Of a stretch of 64,000 bases of DNA, positions 59,001-64,000 are shown one piece after another. A program made the translations under genes and the position numbers. Each line of letters starts with the position of its first letter. Position 1 is the stretch's first letter. Origin of the DNA: Asterias rubens (Eukaryota; Echinodermata; Asteroidea; Forcipulatida; Asteriidae); contig NC_047081.1 in the NCBI RefSeq assembly GCF_902459465.1, forward strand, positions 9,515,883-9,579,882, given 5' to 3'. The notes below the pieces were generated by a model, which did not search any database, had not been told where the DNA came from, and worked only from the letters and a program-made list of their open reading frames with translations.

Positions 59001-62000
59001 TAATCCGTAATTCTCGATGTCGAGAATTGATAATTGTTTTAATGTTTTCTCAAAAAGTAAAGCATTTCATGGAATAATAATTTTAAGAGAAGTCTTTTAC
59101 CATTACCTTCTGTAAACCCTGTAAGTTAATTGTAAATCTGTTTTTTCTTCTGTTCCGAAAGTGTATAATGGCTTTTAAAGTCAGTGGACACTATTGGTAG
59201 TTACTCAAAACAATTCTTCGCATAAAAACTTACTTGGTAACGAGCAATGGAGAGCTATTGATAGTATAAAACCTTGTGAGAAACGGCTCACTCTGAAGTA
59301 ACATAGTTTTTGAGAAAGAGGTAGTTTCTCATTCAAATATTTAAAAGGCTTCAGGCCTGAAGCCTTTTATTAGGCATCTAAAAGCACACACAACTTTGAT
59401 TACCAATTGAGTCCAAGTTTTCACAGGTTTGTTACTTAATGCATGTCCTGAGATACAACCAAGTGAAAACACTGGTCTTTCACAATTACCACAGGTGTCC
59501 ATGTGCCTTTAAAACCCATGGGCCATGGGTTCTTTTTTAACCCAACTGCACCCAAGGGACATGAGTGATGCACAATGTTTTATGATCCATGGCATACTAG
59601 GCTCTAACCATAGAGTAAGGACTTTACTCTATGCTCTAACTTGGCAATCGACCAAGGAAAGCTATCACATCCACATGGTATTGGAATAAATTATTCCTTC
59701 AGGTCAAAGATTGTCACTTGTTCAAACTGGGACGTGTCCCCTTTAAAGGTAAAGTATATTTGAAAGTTAACATCGTCATAGGCTGCAGCCCATTGACGCA
59801 ACCACCGCCCACTTCTCCATGGTTGTGTGGCTGGTGCAGGAGTGATTTTGCCTCAACAAAGTTAACAGCAATCAAAATATTGAGTCTGCTGATGGTGACT
59901 AGAGCAAGCTAGTCGAAATAATGAGACCAATTAAAGTGAAGTTAATAACGATCCTCTACAAGCTACAGCAGATGTTGTACGTTCTGCCCAGGTACGGTTA
60001 GTAGTTAAAAAGCAGGACAGTTCTTTTCAGAACTGAGAAGTCTCCCGAAACCCATAAATCTACTCCACTGGGTATGTAATAGAATATGTAGCAAGACAGT
60101 TCTCTAAAGAACAAAATATTCCTGGCAAAACAAAAATAAAATGAGACTTAAAGTACTTACTGTAGGCAGAACATCATGCCTACAAGTGCAACAACTTCCC
60201 TTACTGGTTGGTTTATAAGGGAGCAACAAACTGGGACAAAATTAAAAAACCCAATCGAAAAACTCCTTTGTCCGGTTCTTCCAAGAAAATATTGTCCTTG
60301 TGGATTTATTATGGAGACTTAACTCTAAGCAAACAAACATACTTGGCAAGAACCGCACACAACAAAAAGTTATAAGAACAACACAATCCTTGCTGCGTGC
60401 ATAATAGGGGAATTCACTGGTTTGTAAAATAATTACACACATGAAAAGCCCTTGCACTTTGCATTTCTTTACACGCAATCAGCGCTGATCCTTCGAGCAC
60501 AAGTACGAACGCTGTCAATCATACCACGCAATAATATTGCAATATATGAAGAAGTACATGGTGCTTCATGGTGAAGTGAATATAAGCCTTTCACTTGAAG
60601 TTGGCGTGACGTTGGTGTAACTGTCGCTACACGTAAACATTCAACTCATCCCCAAGGCATTCTACAACTGGAAAAAACTGTAGTCTTGGGATTTAGCTTC
60701 TAGTCCCTCAAAAAAAAAAAAAACTAAAACTGTTCCCCTTTTGCTATGTCTGCCAATTAGTCTCTCATTAAAACAGAAATGTAAGCTTTTCACTTGGAAG
60801 TTGGTACCAAAGTTTCTGCACGTACACATAAAACCCAACCACAGGCATTCCAGCGTCCAAAAAAAACCAAAACATACTGTTTCTTTTTTTGCCAATTAGT
60901 CTCTCGTTTTTAAAACAACAATTTTAAAACGCTGCATGTAGCCAAAGTGTATCCAGGTTATAGAAACAACTTGGTGTCATGCCACGACCTCATGTATGTC
61001 ACCCAGTCATCCTCTAGCTACCAATCCCCCCCCCCCCCCAGGGAAAATGCTCTGTAGTACACTGGAGTACAGCGACTTTCATAATAACACGAGTTGACAC
61101 TTAAGTGGTGCTAAGGGGGTGTGCTAAGGAAATAGAGTGGCGCTACAGTAATATGTTGATGAAGTATTAAGCAAGCACTTGGTGGATATGGGATTTCAAA
61201 ATTAACAATTTGTGGGCACCAGTCTAACAATTTCAAACATCAGATTAAACGTGGCAGGTTACCATGACATAGTTGTATTTGTTTTTAATGATACCAGTTA
61301 TCTGCTGTTGGGTATCGATAATAAATCAATTTAAAACAATTTCTTTTGAGAGCAACCATGACTGGGGGTTGGCAGTATATTGTAATATGTACATGTATTC
61401 TGCTGCTTTTAATGTTAATGCGTTTGTTTTAAAATCCATTCTCAAACAAAATAATGTTCTGTTTTGTTGGCAAATACTAATTTCAATACTAAATACATTT
61501 CTATGTCCTGTTTAATTCTCACAACTTTTTTTCAACAAGAGTATGGAATAAACGTATTGAATTGAATCAAATATGTGTATATTTTTTTACCATTTCATTA
61601 AAGCTACCCTGTTTATATACATGTGCACAAACGACCCTGTCTATTATCATCCACTTCAATGGATGAATTACACTTGGGGCTAAAAGCTGACTGCACTTTT
61701 GACTGGTATTGTTACCTTCCTCAGACGCCCTTAAAGGAACTTTTCAAATACTGCTTTCCCCCAATGGAAACAAAATATCGACTTGAAAGCACTAGGCTTT
61801 AGTCATTCATTCATTCTTGAATTTAGGAAAAACTTTCCACACAAGTAATACGCCTGTGATTTTTTTCACAGGACTCCCGTAAGTACTGAGTATACGGTGC
61901 TTGTATCAGTGGTGCTAACAAAACCAAAATTAATAATACCTGTGTATGCAATTTGCTGTTTCATAAGAATGGAAAAAGGTGTGCTGTGAGTCAACTGTTT

Positions 62001-62924
62001 AGACTGAAAATCTTGTATTTCATGAAATTAGGCCCAGGGGTCGACTTCACAAAGACTTAGGACTAGTCCTAGGAGATATTAAAAACTTAAGGTTATTTAG
62101 TCCCAAATAGGACAAATAACTCACCCTACCTCGAGATAAGACTAGTCTTAACTCTTTGTGAAATCCACCCCAGGAACCCATACGCTATTTGTTCCCAAAT
62201 CTGTTATTGCACTGCCACCATCAATTGAATATAGAAACACAACAAACTTTATGAGTTAGAAAGATGGACTTTTTACCAAATGCCTTTGATGGTGTTTGTT
62301 GATGTGTTACACATCATCTATAACTGACAAACTGTAAAGTTGTGAGTCTCGAATATGATTGACAGCTTTGAATGTTGCAGGTAAAAACCACTCATGATTT
62401 TGGGGTTCATCACAAAAGGGGAATTCATAAACAAGTATATGGCATTGCATGGTGAGGGCATCGATATTTGGTTTGCGGTAACAACATGTGTGTATCTACT
62501 TGGTGGGGTGTTCTTTTGAGAACTTCTTGTCTTGCTTTATAATTTACTACTGTGGAGTAGATTTTTCCGTGACTTTTAATGTTTTTTTTACACGACCAGG
62601 GGGCATCGAGGCAATCGCCTTCGTTGCCTTCGTGAAGTACCGCTATTGCTGTACAAGCCCTGCCGTCTTGTAGATTCCCCCTAAATTCAAGCCCTACACA
62701 GGGAATGTTTGAATGTTTGAGTTTTGAATGGTTGGGAGTTATCGGGTTAAAGTTCATACCATTGAGGGTTGGAGACTTCCATGTTCCTTCTATGTTTCCA
62801 TCGGCGATAGCCTTGGTGTCTAGTCTGTAAGTGTCTTGAAGACGTAGCAGTGCTGCACCAGAACCCTTCAGATCCTCATTGGCGGGGAAATAGTCACGAT
62901 ACTGAGAGATATTCACCAAATAAT
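42522..62924 (-). CDS. P4HA: Prolyl 4-hydroxylase alpha subunit, partial (C-terminal ~436 aa; 5' exons beyond window)
   Basis: Exons in gene order: 62924-62760, 55992-55829, 54787-54736, 53955-53735, 53181-53008, 52439-52269, 51292-51239, then alternative 47169-47119 or 45536-45471, then 44198-44130, 43383-43287, 42598-42522 (TAG). Phases match throughout. The enzyme hydroxylates Xaa-Pro-Gly prolines of procollagen in the ER, using Fe(II), 2-oxoglutarate and ascorbate, as a tetramer with protein disulfide isomerase. The first exon holds the end of the N-terminal domain (ALLRLQDTY-LDT). The next two encode the TPR-like peptide-binding domain. The catalytic core keeps the Fe ligands HxD (YEPHFDFAR) and distal His (TRHAACPV), plus the 2-oxoglutarate Lys ten residues later (AGSK). 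The C-terminus is WIHEHGQEFKRKC then GITQDVKY. About 100 N-terminal residues including the signal peptide are missing from the window. An acidic insert (DGEEDDDEEE) separates the peptide-binding and catalytic parts. The 6.8-kb first visible intron is mostly repeats. Confidence 0.93.
43425..43530 (+). mobile_element. SINE fragment, P4HA intron
   Basis: B-box in gtgggttcgaatcccacccg, followed by the body tgcctgtgaaaaggc and cgagtatacagtgctgacac. The same body occurs at 52082-52220 and 61848-61930. Confidence 0.7.
43982..44018 (+). repeat. (AAT)n microsatellite
   Basis: Twelve uninterrupted AAT units. Confidence 0.95.
44199..45470 (-). other. P4HA intron with element fragments
   Basis: A family 1 fragment (44293-44390), a T/G homopolymer stretch (44740-44764), a family 3 fragment (44978-45115) and a family 4 element (45130-45382; gtcgaccccggtgctcac mirrored by ccggggtcgacc). 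Confidence 0.6.
45471..45536 (-). CDS. P4HA: P4HA alternative exon, proximal copy (22 codons)
   Basis: Minus-strand exon bounded by GTACAG and GTAAGT, encoding KEETNAFKELG followed by GTGNRIATMLFY. It has the standard 22-residue length seen in vertebrate P4HA proteins. Phase is 0/0 as in the 47169-47119 copy, so either exon gives an intact protein. A family-4 fold-back element (45130-45382) ends 89 nt downstream. Confidence 0.85.
46205..46475. mobile_element. Family 2 element (46280-46419) inserted in an Asn-like SINE
   Basis: The SINE (minus strand; cggattaacgtgccgatgct) is interrupted at ctctaccaa by a complete family 2 element. It resumes with the same tail as 34475-34525 (ggcggtctccctattttttc). 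This is a clear nested insertion. Confidence 0.8.
47119..47169 (-). CDS. P4HA: P4HA alternative exon, distal copy (17 codons)
   Basis: Minus-strand exon bounded by TTTCAG and GTAAGT, encoding a peptide ending in GNRIATMLFY. It enters and leaves in phase 0, the same as the second copy at 45536-45471. It lies between the HxD exon and the AGGATVFP exon. Five codons are missing relative to the other copy and to vertebrate enzymes (the segment before GNR), so the loop after the HxD strand would be shorter. It is probably used in place of the other copy. Confidence 0.75.
47170..51238 (-). other. P4HA intron upstream of the distal alternative exon
   Basis: Very AT-rich and mostly unassigned. It contains the LINE 3' fragment at 50885-51140. 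A 151-codon open frame at 47630-48085 (+) has no recognisable domain and a Lys/Phe/Ser-rich composition expected from AT-rich DNA. Confidence 0.5.
50885..51140 (+). mobile_element. LINE 3' fragment (CR1/L2/Jockey-like)
   Basis: The translation contains IWNSLPLKLRSC, then AKFKSLLKTYL, the typical C-terminal end of this class of non-LTR reverse transcriptase. It is followed by an untranslated tail ending in (ATT)n, as expected for a 5'-truncated insertion. Confidence 0.8.
51815..52220 (+). mobile_element. GGGCCC-type element nested inside a SINE
   Basis: The SINE head (gctcggtggtctagtggtaa) breaks at gacatctg. It resumes at gctctagcaatgcaaaggtc, then gtttgaatcccacc and its normal body. Between lies an inverted-end element (gggcccaatttcatggctct ... 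agagccataaaatttggcc). Confidence 0.8.
53345..53433 (-). pseudogene. Tandem partial copy (copy 3) of P4HA exon 53955-53735
   Basis: The third unit of the same tandem array keeps the WVEDTPKTKEE and NSSPERITY coding stretch after an AACAG acceptor-like site. It runs into a TAA after EAL and has no donor. It is the most damaged copy and is probably non-functional. Confidence 0.75.
53526..53639 (-). pseudogene. Tandem partial copy (copy 2) of P4HA exon 53955-53735
   Basis: This repeats the 3' half of the acidic-insert exon: WVEDTSKAEEE, then NSSPERITYEALCRGDP. It has its own acceptor-like TTTACAG, which would join in the correct phase (G|TA), and a GTAAGA donor. Two bases are lost before the donor (GAAG instead of GAAAAG), so its outgoing phase is 1 and not 0. 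Use of this copy would shift the frame of the next exon. It is most likely a decaying duplicate. Confidence 0.8.
54325..54640 (+). mobile_element. SINE fragments (Asn-like and Leu-like) ending in poly-T
   Basis: atagctcagttgctagagca (A-box type) is joined to tcatggacgagtgcttaaga, then a B-box-like tgtgggttaaaatcccc. A run of about 22 T lies at 54604-54625. Confidence 0.6.
55400..55794 (-). mobile_element. Family 1 element just downstream of P4HA exon 55992-55829
   Basis: TTAA at both ends, central hairpin present. In gene direction the element begins about 35 nt after the exon's donor at 55828. Confidence 0.85.
56101..56154 (-). pseudogene. Decayed tandem copy of P4HA exon 55992-55829 (copy 2)
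   Basis: The sequence matches the part of the neighbouring exon that encodes the AYNANDYFHSKLW region together with its CTACACAG acceptor. About 30 bp in the middle are lost. Flanking intron sequence (gagaatattttgaagttg) is repeated too, which shows a tandem duplication of roughly 150 bp and not a processed copy. Confidence 0.7.
56259..56333 (-). pseudogene. Decayed tandem copy of P4HA exon 55992-55829 (copy 3)
   Basis: This retains the acceptor region (CCACACAG) and a stretch matching CFEIG-IAYN, but substitutions break the frame (CATAAA at the start gives a stop). It is the outermost of three tandem units on the 5' side of the working exon. Confidence 0.7.
57446..57807 (+). mobile_element. 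Family 1 element, P4HA first visible intron
   Basis: TTAA at both ends, a central hairpin and a small internal deletion near 57535. Confidence 0.9.
58135..58425 (-). mobile_element. LINE 3' fragment (CR1/L2/Jockey-like)
   Basis: The minus-strand frame contains AELWNSLPDTIKQA and then LFKTKLKTHLF, the C-terminal signature of non-LTR reverse transcriptases. The tail ends at an ATTATTATTAG stretch (58140s). Confidence 0.85.
59175..59512 (-). mobile_element. Family 1 element, worn; preceded by a related element at 58798-59165
   Basis: Ends ttaaagtcagtggacac and gtgtccatgtgcctttaa. The centre is replaced by a small hairpin (aaaggcttcaggcctgaagccttt). The diverged relative before it shares aataacaaacctgtgataat and cgcacgtttcgc with 38936-39215. 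Confidence 0.75.
59513..62759 (-). other. P4HA intron, upstream part
   Basis: A family 3 fragment (59990-60125), an internal pair of related segments (60590-60660 and 60770-60850; cttttcacttggaagttgg), a C run (61028-61039), a SINE body (61848-61930), a palindromic segment (62035-62175; aggactagtcctagg, gactagtctta) and family 3/8 fragments (62467-62670). No exon is seen. Confidence 0.5.
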
Positions 62925-64000
62925 CTGCAAATAAAGAAATTCAAAAAATTATGGCAATTTCTTAACATCATAAACCATAGTTTCTACCACAGGCCTGTAT
63001 GCTTTGTTTTTGAAAGGACAAGGGCACCAACACATTTTCTTGTCGGTATAAAGGGCACACTATGAGGAAAGAGAAGGGGTTTGGACTGTTCTGGTCAGGC
63101 AGCAATAATTATGTGCCACTCACATTGTTAGAAAAGCAAATAAAGAGATTAGCTGTTTTGCCATAAAACAAGATGAAGATGAATAAACAAAACTGAAATA
63201 GGACATGTATACTCATATCCATACACAGTATGCCTTTGACACTTTGAAATGGGGAAAGGCCTGCAACTTACAAAGAAATCATTTTAATAAATAAAAATAT
63301 TTTTTTATTTGGGCTGTTATGCAATGGAAGGGACACCGTGGTCTTAGATTTGGCACCCCTTCAAAAGTTTTACATAGCCTTTCAAAAAAAATTCCCTTAG
63401 AGAAATTAAAATTGCCTTGCCCTCTCAACAAAGTTTAAATTCTTTTAAAATTTCTTTTATTAAACAGATCTTGTTGAGATTGTTGTTCCCGTTCTCATTA
63501 AGTCCATAACACGACTCAGTAATGTCACAAACCCCCTTAGGAAATGTCAAATGCGTCATCAGAGAATCCAAACAACACAGCCCGGCCAATCAGCTGTTGA
63601 ATTGAGACTATTCGTCTTATCAGATTAAGCCCTGATGCATCAAGTTTCATGAACATAAAACGCACTTTTGGCAAAGTTCCTTGTACGATGTCAACCGTAC
63701 AGAACTTTATACTACAGCCCAAGTTTTTGCCAACTGAGATTTGAAAACTATGAAAAGCTGTACATGCATTTAGCAAAAACAGGTACAATTTGTAACAATG
63801 TTACACAAGTATTACAAATTTAGGATGGGTTTGCTGGAAACAAAGCAACAAATCATGAGATGTATTTTTGTCAATGAAACTTTGCAGTAGTTTCGGTCGT
63901 CCATGCCAACAAAGACAGTTTATTTACAAACAATAGACCGTATTGAATATGATGTCACCGTTCAAATATTCGTCCTACACGGATGGCGTCTGTGCATGCA
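62925..64000. other. P4HA intron or 5' region, no exon recognised
   Basis: A family 8 fragment is at 62990-63075. I searched the minus strand for the preceding P4HA exon, expected to leave one base of a split Asp codon, and found none. The open frame at 63537-63788 is unsupported. Confidence 0.5.

Overview
This is eukaryotic (metazoan) DNA, not bacterial. Coding sequence is split into short exons (50-280 bp) with GT-AG introns, spread among many mobile-element copies, and few open frames exceed 100 codons. Gene content (an enkurin-domain ciliary gene, a C2orf81 homologue, collagen prolyl 4-hydroxylase alpha with paired alternative exons, a CYP2-clan P450) and the tRNA-derived SINEs and fold-back elements fit a marine invertebrate deuterostome. 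An echinoderm, perhaps a sea star or sea cucumber, is my best guess, from recall and not proven by the sequence.

Four protein genes can be rebuilt by matching splice sites and codon phase. (1) A complete 9-exon cytochrome P450 on +, 10449-21355, 504 aa. (2) A complete 9-exon C2orf81-like gene on -, 31294-23996, 501 aa. (3) A complete 6-coding-exon ENKD1-like gene on +, 32788-37313, 317 aa, with a probable non-coding first exon near 31900-32019. (4) The C-terminal four fifths of a prolyl 4-hydroxylase alpha subunit on -, 62924-42522, whose N-terminal exons lie beyond the right edge. Every rebuilt reading frame closes exactly.

Layout: 1-10.4 kb is repeat-rich DNA with no gene I recognise (hairpin elements, a 30-bp minisatellite, TTAA-flanked fold-back elements). 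10.4-21.4 kb is the P450. 21.4-24 kb is intergenic. 24-31.3 kb is C2orf81-like, divergent from ENKD1-like (31.8-37.7 kb) across a short region with YY1-, NRF1-, RFX-, CCAAT- and CRE-like motifs. 37.7-42.5 kb is intergenic. 42.5-62.9 kb is P4HA. The last kilobase holds repeat fragments only.

Most notable points: the P450 has lost both oxygen-activation residues of its I-helix while keeping ExxR and the heme Cys. P4HA has a pair of in-phase alternative exons at the place where vertebrate P4HA genes have mutually exclusive exons. Three of the four genes carry local tandem duplications that cross an exon-intron boundary. Several fold-back elements sit within about 10-35 nt of splice sites. A palindromic 145-bp element family carries CTCF-like motifs at both ends. 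The two central genes share a head-to-head promoter region and are probably both cilium-related.
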